A stretch of 64,000 nt of DNA from the NCBI GenBank assembly GCA_036873135.1, contig JAPTYO010000010.1, positions 19,833,772 through 19,897,771 on the forward strand, given 5' to 3'. The first letter of the stretch is position 1. The number at the start of each line of letters is the position of its first letter. The stretch comes from Clarkia xantiana subsp. parviflora. Its lineage: Eukaryota > Streptophyta > Magnoliopsida > Myrtales > Onagraceae. The notes beneath the pieces are model-generated. The model was not told the DNA's origin and searched no databases. It saw only the letters and a program-made list of their open reading frames with translations. Shown piece by piece: positions 24,604 to 36,175 of the stretch. Made by a program: the position numbers and the translations under genes.

Positions 24604-24787
24604 TGTTACGGAAGTAGAGAGGTAATAGAAGAGGGAACTTGAGGATGTCTTATTATCACACATAAGGAGCCCTTATATAGGGATTACATATACTTGTGGA
24701 GGAAGTAAATTTAATACTAGGAAAGTCTAAACAAGGAAGATGGTATATACACATAATATTGAACATCCACTAAATATATTCATAACA
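24604..24787 (-). repeat. 3' LTR (element on minus strand)
   Basis: 184 bp, TG…CA on both strands, same sequence as 29649-29832. A minus-strand TATA box (TATATAAG) lies at 24672-24679. Confidence 0.9.
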
Positions 24788-25010
24788 CTCCCCCTTGGAT
24801 GTTCATAAGGGAATTGTGCCTCGTTAAAACCTTACTAGAAAAAACCCATTGGGATAAAAATCTAGTGAAGGAAAAAGAGTACACAATTATGGATCCCTTT
24901 TTGTAAGCTGCCTCGTTAAAAACCTTACCAGGAAAACCCGATGGGATAAAACCTTGGTTAAGGGAAAAAGAGTGCAGCGGTGTAGATTCTCCCCCTGATG
25001 TTGACATCGC
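24788..25010 (-). other. polypurine tract and 3' conserved region of the copia-type element
   Basis: On the minus strand two similar blocks with CAATGGGTTTT/CATCGGGTTTTCC and AAGGTTTTAACGAGGC precede CATCCAAGGGGGAGTG. I know this arrangement from the 3' untranslated region of plant copia elements, which supports the orientation. The short open frame here is not a gene. Confidence 0.6.
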
Positions 25011-27630
25011 GTAATTTCATTAAGTCGACGCAATCCAATCATGTTCGCCAATATTCCAGATGTCGCAGTCGATAAAGCCTCCTTGAAAAGATCCGCTAGA
25101 TAGTCATATGAACAAATTCGTTGGATGAAGAATAACTTGAGTCAGATGTGTTTTGTATGTCTCCTTTGATATAACAATCTTCAACTCGAGCTATATAACC
25201 TGCATTATCTTCATATATATATATACAATATAATGCTACATTTGAAAATTGTGCACTTCCATATTATAACTTACATTTGTGTAGCAAATTAATTTAGGTC
25301 TTGATTCATCATGATATTAAACTCATGGAATTCTTACAATCATTAAGGTACTCAATAAATGTGTTTATCTATGCAAAATAGCTTCAAGACATTTTTTTTT
25401 ATAGGACAAGATTATTTTCAATCTCTTAAGTACTCGATCTTCAGGCCGAACCAAACCTTTGTCCTTTCAATATATTTTGTCTGAATTTAACATCATCAAT
25501 AAATTGATTGTATTTACAAACTCTTCACGAGTTTCAATATCTTTAAATTCTCCCCCTCACGCGATGCCCCTTTCGGCTATAGCGTGATCAATTCAACTTA
25601 TCAAAATATCAGTTTTCTTAATTCGCATAATATCATCTGATATATCTTAGCTCAAATGAGCTATACATTGTGGAGAATATAACATAATTTGCCTGTATTA
25701 TTTTAAATGGTACAATATCTTTATTATCCAACATTCTTGGAAAAATTTCATGCTAGCATTTTCAATCCTTCAAGGATTTTCACTTTAATTTTGCTATCGG
25801 CTATAAATAATTCATATGTGGGACACATTCAAAACTTTTTATGTACTGCCAACGTAATAATATATTTGAAGGTGATTGCTCCACTAAATGATCCATATAA
25901 TAATTGCCAGGATTTTGCATATAACATTTGTACCACAGGTTGTGCGTATATATCTTACGACAAAATTTATTTATGCGGGAAATAATTTGTATCCACTGGC
26001 TTCCACCTTCTGCATTTTTCATGTTAATACTTGCATATTTTCAAACTTTGGTCAATCATAATACTTGTTTAACATATTGAGCTCAAGATCCTCGACTCCT
26101 CGTCTTGTTTTATGATTTCACTCATGAATAATATTCAAAACTGTTGTCGACAACTTTATATTTTACGGTTCCATCACGTCCCGTTAATAACATAACTCAT
26201 TGAGATTTCTTTATTGTAATCACTTTCAGGTACCTGAATTAGTTATGGGGTTTCATATTTAGTTATGTCTTTACTTCTTTTGGGAAATCACCTCCATAAT
26301 AAGACCATATTTACTTATTTACTTTATATGCTCCATTCTTTTATCAATAAAATTGCTTTGGAACCGATATTACACGCTTCAGGAGTGAGTTATTTTTCAT
26401 TATAATTTGTCCTAGCGGGACATTTCAAATTGGAGCATTTGCAGCTGGTACTTACTTGACTTATGACTTTCTGGGTCTCATAAAGTCACTAATTAATAGG
26501 CAGTATCTTAAAATGTTTATCTCTTTGAACTTCAAGTTCATATTATCATTGAGATAATAACAATTTTTTTTTTCAATCAATCTCTTTTCTGCCAGCTGCT
26601 TCTTTTCTCCCCCTAATGTTGGAAATTTTTTTTCTATCAATGAAAGTCAGCAACTCTCGCTTTAATATATATCACTCATTATTCCCAAATATGTATCCAA
26701 CACATTTTTCCCAACATTCAAGACCCATCTTTGTGCAATGCGGTGGAGCAGTTCAAATATATATCGCACATCATAAAATATATATATGGGAAATTTGTCT
26801 CTTGACCAAAAGTTGGTTGTAATGGGGAGAATTGTGATTTAACATTGGCTTGATGCGCGGGATTTGTACTCAATTTGCTCTAATTGGTAGCAGTTTAGCT
26901 ATTTAATTGGAGGATCTTTGTAACTTTCATGCTAAATTGCAAATCTAAACATGTAATTGTCTGAATCTTGTAGTAAATATCAACTTTCAATATTATTCAT
27001 CATCATTCTTTATTACATAATCTAGAAATTTTGCAATTGCAAATTCGTGATAATTAATGCACATGCGACCATATTGTAGATGCATCTTTCAAAATAATAT
27101 ATCGGTCCACATGGCAGGTGAACGGGCCCATATTCACCTTTTATTATTTCCATAAATAATGGAATTTATCCCGAACTTAGTTGATGATGATCACATAATG
27201 AATTTTACTAGAGCAATTATCATAATGATTTATGGAGAATCTTCAGGTTCTTCCAAATAATGTACTGCGCATCTTAAGTGATCCGGAATGGTCTGTAACC
27301 GGTCACGCCAAATATCATATTATATGGGTAAAACTTCGGGTTTACCTCTATATGAATCAGTAAACTTCTGGTTTACCGATTATATAATCAATCACGCAAA
27401 TATTGGCGGTAAACTTCTGCTTTACCTGATTTTTTTTTTTCATAATCCTGATAACACAATCTGCATGTTTATTTTTTTCATCTTCATCATAATGATGATT
27501 GCGAAGTATTCACATTCTTTATAATAAGAAATAAAGTATACGAAGCATATAAATAACAATAATAAAAATAATGCATAAAGCGTAAAAAAATATGTAATTT
27601 CATAAAGCTTAAAAAAAAATGTAATTTCAT
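25011..27630. other. AT-rich interior of the copia-type element, no genes
   Basis: I found no domain-bearing frame. CTCCCCCT recurs near 24989, 25552 and 26608, and AACTTCGGGTTTACC-like repeats lie at 27331-27425 (TAAACTTC.GGTTTACC three times). Otherwise the sequence is low in GC with many T/A runs. Confidence 0.5.
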
Positions 27631-27639
27631 ATAAATGCT

Positions 27640-28170
27640 CATAATTCATGATCTTCAGCTCATCTATAGCTCAAAATATTTTAGGATCTTCATGATTCTT
27701 ATTCGTAGCTCAATATCTTTAAAGATTTTTTTTTTTCATATCTCAAAATCTCTTAGGATGTTCAAATCTATTTTTCATCAAGATCATTTATTCGAAATAA
27801 TTCAGGATCTTTAGGATCTTTGTTCATAATTCAAAATATTTAGGGATCTTCAATCTCGTTAATTCATAGTCCCATATATTTAGGATGTTCATGATCATTT
27901 ATTCATTCCAGATCTTCTAGGATCTTCATGATCATTTATTCATGACTCATGATCTCTTAGGATCTGCAAATCCTTTATTTATGATAATTCACGATTTCTT
28001 AGAATCTTCAGGATTCTTCATGTATAACTCATGATTTACATGATTCACTTTTCATACTTGAAGATCTTAACTTCATTAAATCATTTTTCATACATTATAG
28101 GATCTTCTGGATCCTAAATGTAGTAATTCTTGAGCTTTTGAATAACTCTTGATCTTCTGGATCATTTTAT
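27640..28170. repeat. degenerate GATCTTCAGGATCTT-type repeat
   Basis: The words GGATCTTCATGATCATTTATTC, GATCTTCTAGGATCTTC and CAAAATATTTAGGATCTT (and variants) recur about every 40-70 bp. GATC centres make many units locally palindromic. This is a decayed tandem or interspersed repeat with no coding content. Confidence 0.65.
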
Positions 28171-28734
28171 AATAAAATGCGACGAGCATAAGGATATATG
28201 TATATAATAAATATAATGCAGTGCAAGAAATAAAAATGTAACTGTAAATGTAGTGCAAGAAATATAAATATAATTGTAAATGTAGTGCAATAAATATAAA
28301 AGATAATTGTAAATGCAAAATTTAAAGTAAAATAAATATGAATATTCATAACTTTGATCTTCAAGATCGTAATATCAGATCTTCAGGATACGATATTAGT
28401 ATAGAATGCAATTTTCTTCATCGCAATATCCAAGTACCGAATAATATTTGCTATTGAGGCCAAACTTCGCCTAATTTCATTATGCCTCATAAAATAATCA
28501 AATTCGCGCTGCAATATCATCAATTTTAAAGCTAGCGTCACCGTGCATCTCAAAGTTATCATTCTTCCAAATCAATTGGACTTTGCATTCTTTTCATGCA
28601 TTTTTTTATTTGTGAGATGCATCATTGTTCTTTATCGATATCATGATGATGCTAACTATTAACTATTTCATCTCAACCATGCACATAGTCATGGTAACTA
28701 TAACAGAATTGTAATCTTCATATTCATAAACTGT

Positions 28735-29035
28735 AACACTCGCTTCAGGGAGTGAAATATATTCATCACTGTGATACTCACTTCATGGAGTATAGATGAT
28801 ATCAAAAAATAATCACAAACTACAACACTCACTTCTGGGAGTGGAGTACATCATCATTATAATCATACATTGCAACGCTCACTTCAGGGACCGAAGCATA
28901 TCTAGTGGGCGATGCGTATACTTTTGTTTACCATTTATATGGATATATTTCAGCATCTGGCAATCATGCCGCACTATTGTTTTTCGTGATAACTCATGTA
29001 CTACGTACTCACTTCAGGGAGTGTAGTATATTAAA
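28735..29035. repeat. dispersed stem-loop motif ACTCACTTCAGGGAGT
   Basis: Close variants occur near 28738, 28772, 28826, 28880 and 29008. ACTC and GAGT can pair across a CTTCAGG-like loop. Base changes in one copy (CACTCACTTCTGGGAGTG) leave the stem intact, while the copy at 28880 (GGGACC) has lost it. Confidence 0.65.
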
Positions 29036-29648
29036 ACACTTTTATATGCACGTGTATTCAATTTGAAAAAAAAAAATTATTGAAACTCATGTGTTAGTTC
29101 AAGGAGCGTTAAGAAACGTTATGTCACATGCAGTCAAAATCCAATTATACAAGTTCTTCCATATTGGTGACGTTAATTGGAATTTCAACGTATTGCTTTA
29201 GTGCAAAAATCTTATGAATTGCTCCGTTTTGATATAATAAGCTTGTCGGGTAAAATTAATCCGAGGGGCACGAGCAGAATACCATTCATAATACCATTAA
29301 TGGTCGTATGTGTAGTTGAGAACATGCATGATTCGGAGACAGAGCCAGCTCCGATGATATCCTTGCCGTCTTGAAGTGCCCGATTGCTGTGTCACTGCTC
29401 TAACATGTTCTTTGTGGTTGTGTGTTACTGCAGCAAGTAAGAAAAATAATTAATTTAAGTAGGTATATAATAATTTGAATATGACATATATATTCTTCAA
29501 GCATAAAAGCTTCAGTAGTAAACGAAGAAGGGATAGTGTTATGTAGAGATGGTTTGTCGATGTGTGGCTTCTCGGTGGAAGATTTGTTGTACAGTCGAAC
29601 CCAATTCAAACGTAGTAAAAAAATGTAAGTCAAATCGTGCTGATAACG

Positions 29649-29832
29649 TGTTACGGAAGTAGAGAGGTAATAGAAGAGGGAACTTGAGGATGTCTTATTA
29701 TCACACATAAGGAGCCCTTATATAGGGATTACATATACTTGTGGAGGAAGTAAATTTAATACTAGGAAAGTCTAAACAAGGAAGATGGTATATACACATA
29801 ATATTGAACATCCACTAAATATATTCATAACA
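29649..29832 (-). repeat. 5' LTR (element on minus strand)
   Basis: It reads the same as 24604-24787 throughout its 184 bp and is followed by ATTCT, the right target duplication. The minus-strand priming region CGTTATCAGCACG abuts it at 29636-29648. Confidence 0.9.
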
Positions 29833-30001
29833 ATTCTTTCTTTTTTTTCTTTTTTTGCGCGGGGTGTCTTTAGGAGGCTCCATTAAAAGTTCAACATTTG
29901 TAGTTTAATCCACATTTTGAATAATTTTCATTAGCACCGGGTTTGTCCTCTACTTCCGAGAGACAATGAATCTTTGTCATTAAGCTTCCAACATCATATA
30001 C

Positions 30002-30059
30002 AACCGCATAGTGCAGAGGATTGGGAGGAAGGTCGTGGGTTCGACTCCCAGTGTGATCT
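30002..30059 (+). pseudogene. tRNA-Arg-derived pseudogene, type B, anticodon arm deleted
   Basis: Acceptor AACCGCA and T-arm GTGGGTTCGACTCCCAG remain, but the region between the D-loop and the variable loop is shortened to GGGAGGAAGG, about 17 nt missing. Confidence 0.75.
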
Positions 30060-30819
30060 TGTTGGTTCACTCATTGGGAGGAAGAATTAGTTTATTGAAT
30101 TATATCAAGTCTTTACTCTTTTTCTAATTACAACCAATTTTCGCTTAAAAAGATTATAAGAGTTCTGACTTGTTTCGATTTGTGTCTGTAACTTAGAGTG
30201 GGACCTTGTTGGAGCCTAACTCTCGGAACTTCTATCAAATCTCTTAAGAGGCACCACAACTTCGTATGTAAATTATATAACTAATTTAATAGTTAACTAT
30301 AATTTTAGCGAGGGGTTACGTCAAATCACATTCGGATTCGACTTGTGCAAAATTGAGACTTAGACGGATTTCAAATTCAGAATGTCAACCGTTTTTCCCA
30401 ACAGAGAGGGCCTGCATCTGATTCCTCCCTCAAAATCCTTGAACAAGCTGGATTGAGTAACATGGACTCTCTAGTTGGATCTCAATTAAATGCCGGTCTA
30501 ATTAAATCTCAATTATAAAATAATAAATAGTTATAAGGTATTAATTATAGTATATAAAATTGTCAAAAAGTGGACAAAGTTTCAATTTACGCTTGAAACC
30601 AGCAACTTATTATATTACATGAGTTGGGGTCTTATAAAGAGTGAATTATGTATCATTCTTTCATTTTCTTTTTTCGCGCGCGGTGTCTTATGGAGGCTCA
30701 TGCAGAAGGCAATATTTGTAGCTTGCTCCACATCTAGAATAATTATCACTAGCATCGGGTTAATCCTCTTCTTCCAAGAGACAATGAATCTTTGTCATGA
30801 AGCTAACAACATCATAAAC

Positions 30820-30893
30820 GACCGCATAGCGTAGTGGATTAGCGCGTTTGACTTCAGATCAAAAGGTCGTCGGTTCGACTCCCACTGTGGTCG
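30820..30893 (+). tRNA. tRNA-Arg-derived tRNA-like gene with anticodon UCA
   Basis: 74 nt, type A. The loop is CTTCAGA, giving anticodon UCA, which would read the stop codon UGA. The anticodon stem is TTTGA/TCAAA: a C-G pair of the parent became T-A on both sides, so the stem is still complete. Acceptor GACCGCA/TGTGGTC is intact. The D-stem is GCGT/GCGC and the T-stem has one mismatch (GTCGG/CCCAC), so expression and function are doubtful. It is not selenocysteine tRNA, which is longer and absent from plants. Confidence 0.5.
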
Positions 30894-31713
30894 TGTTCGT
30901 CCCCTCTTTGGGAGGAAACATAGCTTTATGTAATAATATAAAGTCTTTTACTATTTTTCTAATTACAACAATTTGTTCGCTTAAAAAGTTTATAAGAGTT
31001 CTGACTTTTTTCGATTTGTGTCTGCAACTAAAACGACTTATGATTTGATGAAAATTACAAGCCACGTCATTGCCTTATAGTGGGATTTGGTTGAAGCGTG
31101 ACTCTCGTAACTTATATCTCTCTTTGGAGGCAGCACAACTTCACATGTAAAGTATATAACTAAATTAATAGTTAACTCTATTTTTAGGGAGGGGTTACTC
31201 CATATCACAATGGATTCGAATTCTTCGTAATTAAGATTGAGTCGGATTTGAAATTACGAACCCAAAACGCTTGGCCCAACCGAGAGGGCCCGCGTCTGAA
31301 TTCTACCTCAAAACCCTTGAATAAGCTGGTTTGAGTAACATGGACAATGTAGTTTGATCTCAATTGAATCTCGGCCTAATTAAGTCTTAATTATAACATA
31401 TTAAAAAGTTACAAGGTATTAATTATACTATTATAGTATCTAAAGTTGTTAACAAGTGGACAAAGTTTCAATTTACGCTTAAAACCACAAATTTATTATC
31501 ATATTACATGAACTGGGGTCTTACAAAAGTAAATGATGTAACATTCTTTTTTTTTTTTTTCTATTTTTGCGCGGGGTGTCTTATGGAGGCTCCATTAAAA
31601 GGTCAACATTTGTAGTTTGCTCCACATTTTGAATAATTTTTACTAGCACCGGGTTAATCTTCCACTTCCGAGAGACAATGAATCTTTATCATTAAGCTTC
31701 CAACATCATATAC

Positions 31714-31788
31714 AACCGCATAGCGCAGAGGATTAGAAAAGTCTGAATTCGGATCAGAAGGTCATGGGTTCAACTTCCAATGTGATCT
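31714..31788 (+). pseudogene. tRNA-Arg-derived pseudogene, type B
   Basis: D-arm 3' strand is AAAA, anticodon loop ATTCGGA, and the T-arm is damaged (ATGGGTTCAACTTCCAA). Confidence 0.75.
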
Positions 31789-32592
31789 TGTTCGTTCACT
31801 CATTGGGAGGAAGAATTGCTTTATTGAATTATATTAAGTCTTTATTCTTTTTCTAATTACAACCATTATTCGCTTAAAAAGATTATAAGAGTTCTGACTT
31901 GTTTCGATTTGTGTCTGTAACTAATATGCCTTAGAAGTTGATGAAAATTACAAGCCACGTCACTGCCTTATAGTGGGACCTTGTTGGAGCCTGACTCTCG
32001 GAACTTCTATTACATCTCTTTGGAGGCACCACAACTTCGCATGTAAAGTATATAACTAAACTAATAGTTAAATATAATTTTAGGGAGGGGTTACGCCAAA
32101 TCACATTTGGATTCGACTTCTGCAAAGTTGAGACTTAGACGGATTTCAAATTCTGAATGCCAACCGTTTTGCCCAACAGAGAGGGCCCGCATCTAATTCC
32201 TCCTTCAAAATCCTTGAACAAGCTGGATTGAGTAACGTGGAATCTCTAGTTGGATCTCAATTAAATATCGGTCTAATTAAGTCTCAATTATAAAATAATA
32301 AAAGTTATAATTTTTTAATTATAATATATAAAATTGTCAAAAAGTGGACATAGTTACAATTTACGCTTAAACCCAGCAATTTATAATATTACATGAGTTG
32401 GGGTCTTATAAAAAGTGAATTATGTATCATTCTTTCTTTTTCTTTTTTCGCGCGCTGTCTTATAGAGGCTCATGCAGAATGGCAATATTTGTAGCTTGCT
32501 CCACATCTAGAATAATTATCACTAGCATCGGGTTAATCCTCTTCTTCCAAGAGACAATGAATCTTTGTCATGAAGCTAACAACATCATAATC

Positions 32593-32666
32593 GAATGCAT
32601 AGCGCAGTGGATTAGCGCGTCTGACTTCAGATCAAAAGGTCGTTGGTTCAACTCCCATTGTGGTCG
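32593..32666 (+). pseudogene. tRNA-Arg-derived, anticodon UCA, decayed, type A
   Basis: The loop is CTTCAGA as at 30820, but the stem TCTGA/TCAAA keeps only one of the two changes, leaving a C-A mismatch. The acceptor start is GAATGCA and the T-arm is GTTGGTTCAACTCCCAT. Confidence 0.7.
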
Positions 32667-33423
32667 TGTTCGTCCCCTCTTTGGGAGGAAAGATAGCTTT
32701 ATGTAATAATTTAAAGTCTTTACTATTTTTCTAATTACAACAATTTTTTCGCTTAAAAAGATTATAAGAGTTCTGACTTTTTTCGATTTGTGTCTGCAAC
32801 TAAAATGACTTACAAGTTGATGAAAATTACAAGCCACATCATTGCCTTATAGTGGGATTTTGTTGGAGCGTGACTCTCGGAACTTCTATCACATCTCATT
32901 TGAGGCACCACAACTTCACATGTAAAGTATATAACTAAATTAATAGTTAACTCTATTTTATGGAGGGGTTACTCCATATCACAATGGATTCGAATTCTTC
33001 GTAATTAAGATTGAGTCGAATTTGAAATTACGAACCCTAAACGCTTGGCCCAACCGAGAGGGCCCGCGTCTGAATTCTACCTCAAAACCCTTGAATAAGC
33101 TGGTTTGAGTAACATGGACAACGTAGTTTGATCTCAATTAAATCTCGGCCTAATTAAGTCTTAATTATAACATATTAAAAAGTTATAAGGTATTAATTAT
33201 CATATATAAAATTGTCAAAAAGTGGACATAGTTACAATTTACGCTTAAAACCAGCAATTTATAATATTACATGAGTTGGGGTCTTATAAAAAGTGAATTA
33301 TGTATCATTCTTTCTTTTTCTTTTTTCCCGCGCGCTGTCTTATGGAGGCTCATGCAGAAGGGAAATATTTGTAGCTTGCTCCACATCTAGAATAATTATC
33401 ACTAACATCGGGTTAATCCTCTA

Positions 33424-35118
33424 TGTCAGACCTAAATCCAACCTACAGCGATTTACGTTTTGAAAACGTGAATTTTGAATAGAGTCGTCACTAGTTAATT
33501 ATTAGGCTAACTAGAATCCTAAATTACTTAAGCGAATAACGAATTAAACACCTAAGTATAAAATCGGTCTACGATCAGAAATACGAATTCGGGGGTTCTG
33601 TTACGAATTAAAACTCATGGAATTAATCACGCCCTTTCGGTACTCAATTCACAAATTTGCCAATTTTATTGCTTATACAGACATTACACTAAATTAATCT
33701 AACAATGTCAAAATTAATCAAATTTCATCATATGCAAAAGATATTATCAAATATAATCCCAAATCCAAAAATTAATTATAATCTATAAGTCCTAATTAAG
33801 ACAAAATCTAAAGCCCAAAATTATCTAACATGTTTAAATACATACACAACTTAATACATATTCAATCATACATACAATTTGAATAATTAAACACTCTACC
33901 TAATCAAATTTATCTAATTACATTTAAACATCTAATTAAATATAATATAATAATAATAATAATAATATAATAACAGAATAATAGTAATAATAATAATAAT
34001 AAACTAATTACGGCTTACCACAGCGTCGCAGAGGACGGGACGGGACGTGACGGCGGCGGGACGGGACGGCGGGACGGAACGGGACGGCGGCGCAGGGCGG
34101 CGGGACGGAACGGGACGGCGGCGCAGGGCGGCGGGACGGAACGGGACGGCGCAGGGCGGCGGGACGGAACGGGACGGCGGCGCAGAGGAGGACCACGGCG
34201 TCGGGACGGCGGTTCATTGACCGGGAAACAGTCACGGTCGAACGGGAGCTGAGGGAAGGAGGACCGGTCGCAGCGATTTGCGGATCTGGGCGGTCTGGGA
34301 CGGACAGATCTGGTGGCCGGGCGCAGACTCCGGTGGCCGAGCAGGCGGACTGGACGACGGGAACCTGGAAGGCGGTTGCTGGCGCGTCTGGGCTGGGTGA
34401 GGTGGTTGCTGGGGCGGACGACGGCGGTTGGTGGTCGACGGCGGGAGAGAGAGAAAGAAAACAGAGAGAGAGAGAGAGAGAAAGAAAACAGAGAGAGAGA
34501 GAGAAGGGGGTCGCCGGCGGGAGGCGGTCGTTGGGCAGGGGTGGCCGGGTTTCGGGCGGCGTGGCCACCGGCGGGGCCACTGCTAGGACCACCGGCGGAG
34601 GTGCTGGACGGCGGGGATGAAGGTTGTGCAGAAAAAAAAAAAAAAAACTAATTCACTAGAAGAAAAAAATCGCACAGAACCCGAAAATAGTGTATTATTG
34701 CTTCTTTTTTATCTTTTTCTGTGTTTTTTTTACAATGTAACCTAGACCCCTATTTATACTAAAACCCTAGTCTAGTTACAGATAAAATTTAAATAAAAAA
34801 TTGCTAACTGATAATTATTCTAGAGAATATTCCTAAGGATATTTATCTTTACAGATAATTATTTTTTTAATAAAAAATAATATCTGGAGATAAATATCTT
34901 ACAGATAATTTTCTAAAATAAAAAAAACTAATTATTATATATATTTTTTTAAATATTCCGAAAATATTAAATAAATTCGAAATAATTTAAAATATATTTT
35001 ATAATAATTTCCCTAATGTGCCCTTGAGCATTTTTGGAGACTTTGTGGCTTGACGCGTCCGGAATTTGACGTATCATGTGTAACGTCGTTACGTCCGGGT
35101 CAAAATCTAGTGTTTACA
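33424..35118 (-). repeat. 3' LTR of the large element (1695 bp)
   Basis: AT-rich flanks surround a GC-rich core (34018-34620) built of GGGACGGAACGGGACGGCGG repeats and GA runs. A minus-strand TATA box (TATAAATA) lies at 34751-34758, and the GC-rich part would be the transcribed leader. The proline- and serine-rich minus-strand frame (34008-34592) is low-complexity and differs in length between the two LTRs; I do not call it a gene. Confidence 0.85.
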
Positions 35119-35134
35119 GTTTGCCCCTCTTTGG
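35119..35134 (-). other. polypurine tract of the large element
   Basis: On the minus strand CCAAAGAGGGGCAAAC abuts the LTR start TGTAAACAC, which fixes the element's orientation. Confidence 0.6.
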
Positions 35135-35280
35135 ACAGACTCCCGTAGAACGTGGTCAAAGGGGTTTGTCCAAAGACGAAGAAACACTGATTTTGACCAG
35201 AAAGTATATTCTCTTCCAATTCTTCGAAGTCTTCAAGGTGGCTCATATGCTTATTCTGGTGCGGAAACGATAAAACCTTT

Positions 35281-35665
35281 GTCGGCGGGACGCCTGTTGG
35301 CGATGCCTTCATTAGCGATGCAGAAAGTAAAGCCTCCAGTGGCGGTGCGGAAAAGTAAAGCCTCGATCGGCGGTGCCCCTGTTGGCGGTGCCTCCGTTGG
35401 CGGTGCAGAAAGTAAAGACCTTGATCGACGATGCCTCCAGTGGCGTGCGACAATGGAAAGCCTCCAGTAGCGGTGCGGAAAGTAAAGCCTCCAGTGGTGT
35501 GCAGAAAAGTAAAGCCTCCAGTGGCGTGCGGGAAAGTAAAGCCTCCAGTGGCGTGCAGAAAAGTAAAGCCTCCAGTGGCGTGTGGGAAAGTAAAGCCTCC
35601 AGTGGCGTGCGGGAAAGTAAAGCCTCCAGTGGCGTGCAGAAAAGTAAAGCCTCCAGTGACGACTG
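35281..35665. repeat. 27-bp minisatellite
   Basis: From about 35455 the unit GCCTCCAGTGGCGTGC, (G/A)GAAAAGTAAA repeats every 27 bp at least seven times, with more degenerate copies upstream to 35281. Because 27 is a multiple of three, frames stay open through it; these are not genes. Confidence 0.85.
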
Positions 35666-36175
35666 TGGCCCTTTTTATTTTCCCGCCCTCACAGGATTCG
35701 CGGGGTCACTCTTTTATCTTTAGTCGTTTGGAGGGTGGCTGTGACCCTTTCACTTATTCTCCGCTTTTGATGTTGCGGGAGCGCTCTTTATCTGTAACCA
35801 TTTGAAGGGTGGTTGTGGCCCTTCATTTTGTAGTCGTTTTAGGGACGACTGTGGCCCTTTTTTATTTTTCCGCCCTTTCAAGATTCGCGGGGTCACTCTT
35901 TTATCTTTAGCCGTTTGGAGGGTGGTTGTGGCCCTTTCACTTATTCTCCGCTTTTGATGTTGCGGGAGCGCTCTTTATCTGTAGCCATTTGAAGGGTGGC
36001 CGTGGCCCTGTTTTTTATAGTCATTCTAGGGATGACTGTGACCCTTTTATTTGTAGTTGATTTAGGAACAACTGTGACCATTTTATTGCTTCATTGTTCT
36101 CACAAGATTTGTACGAACGCTTTCTTTATTTTTCTGTAGCCGATTAAAGGGCGGCTGTGACCCTTAAGAAAACTG
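35666..36175. repeat. ~177-bp duplication with CCCTTT-type repeats
   Basis: The block with CGCCCT, GATTCGCGGGGTCACTC, TTATCTTTAG, CGTTTGGAGGGTGG, CTCCGCTTTTGATGTTGCGG and AGCGCTC occurs at about 35680-35850 and again at 35868-36035. Shorter GGG.GGCTGTGACCCTT words continue to 36170. No gene is seen from here to 37300 apart from short random frames. Confidence 0.7.

Larger units (their letters stand above)
24604..29832 (-). mobile_element. non-autonomous copia-type LTR element, recent insertion
   Basis: The 184-bp LTRs at 24604-24787 and 29649-29832 appear identical on reading, and a perfect TSD ATTCT flanks the element (24599-24603, 29833-29837). On the minus strand the LTR runs TGTTATGAATA…CCGTAACA. 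A polypurine tract CCAAGGGGGAGTG precedes the 3' LTR (at 24788), and the priming region CGTTATCAGCACG follows the 5' LTR (at 29648). These are copia features. The 4.86-kb interior has no gag, protease, integrase, reverse transcriptase or RNase H motif on either strand; the longest frames are about 100 codons without familiar motifs. It must have been mobilised by proteins from another element. Confidence 0.88.

Noticed and set aside
30820..30893. Selenocysteine tRNA (UCA anticodon)
   Set aside because: Plants lack selenocysteine tRNA, and this 74-nt molecule has the short variable arm and normal acceptor of tRNA-Arg.
34008..34592. 194-codon Pro/Ser/Arg-rich frame on the minus strand, with a longer version at 41071-41736
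   Set aside because: Low-complexity LTR leader; the two LTR copies differ in length and composition through GA and GGGACGG repeats, with no domain seen.
35373..35805. Lysine/serine-rich frames through 35281-35805
   Set aside because: They are products of the 27-bp minisatellite.
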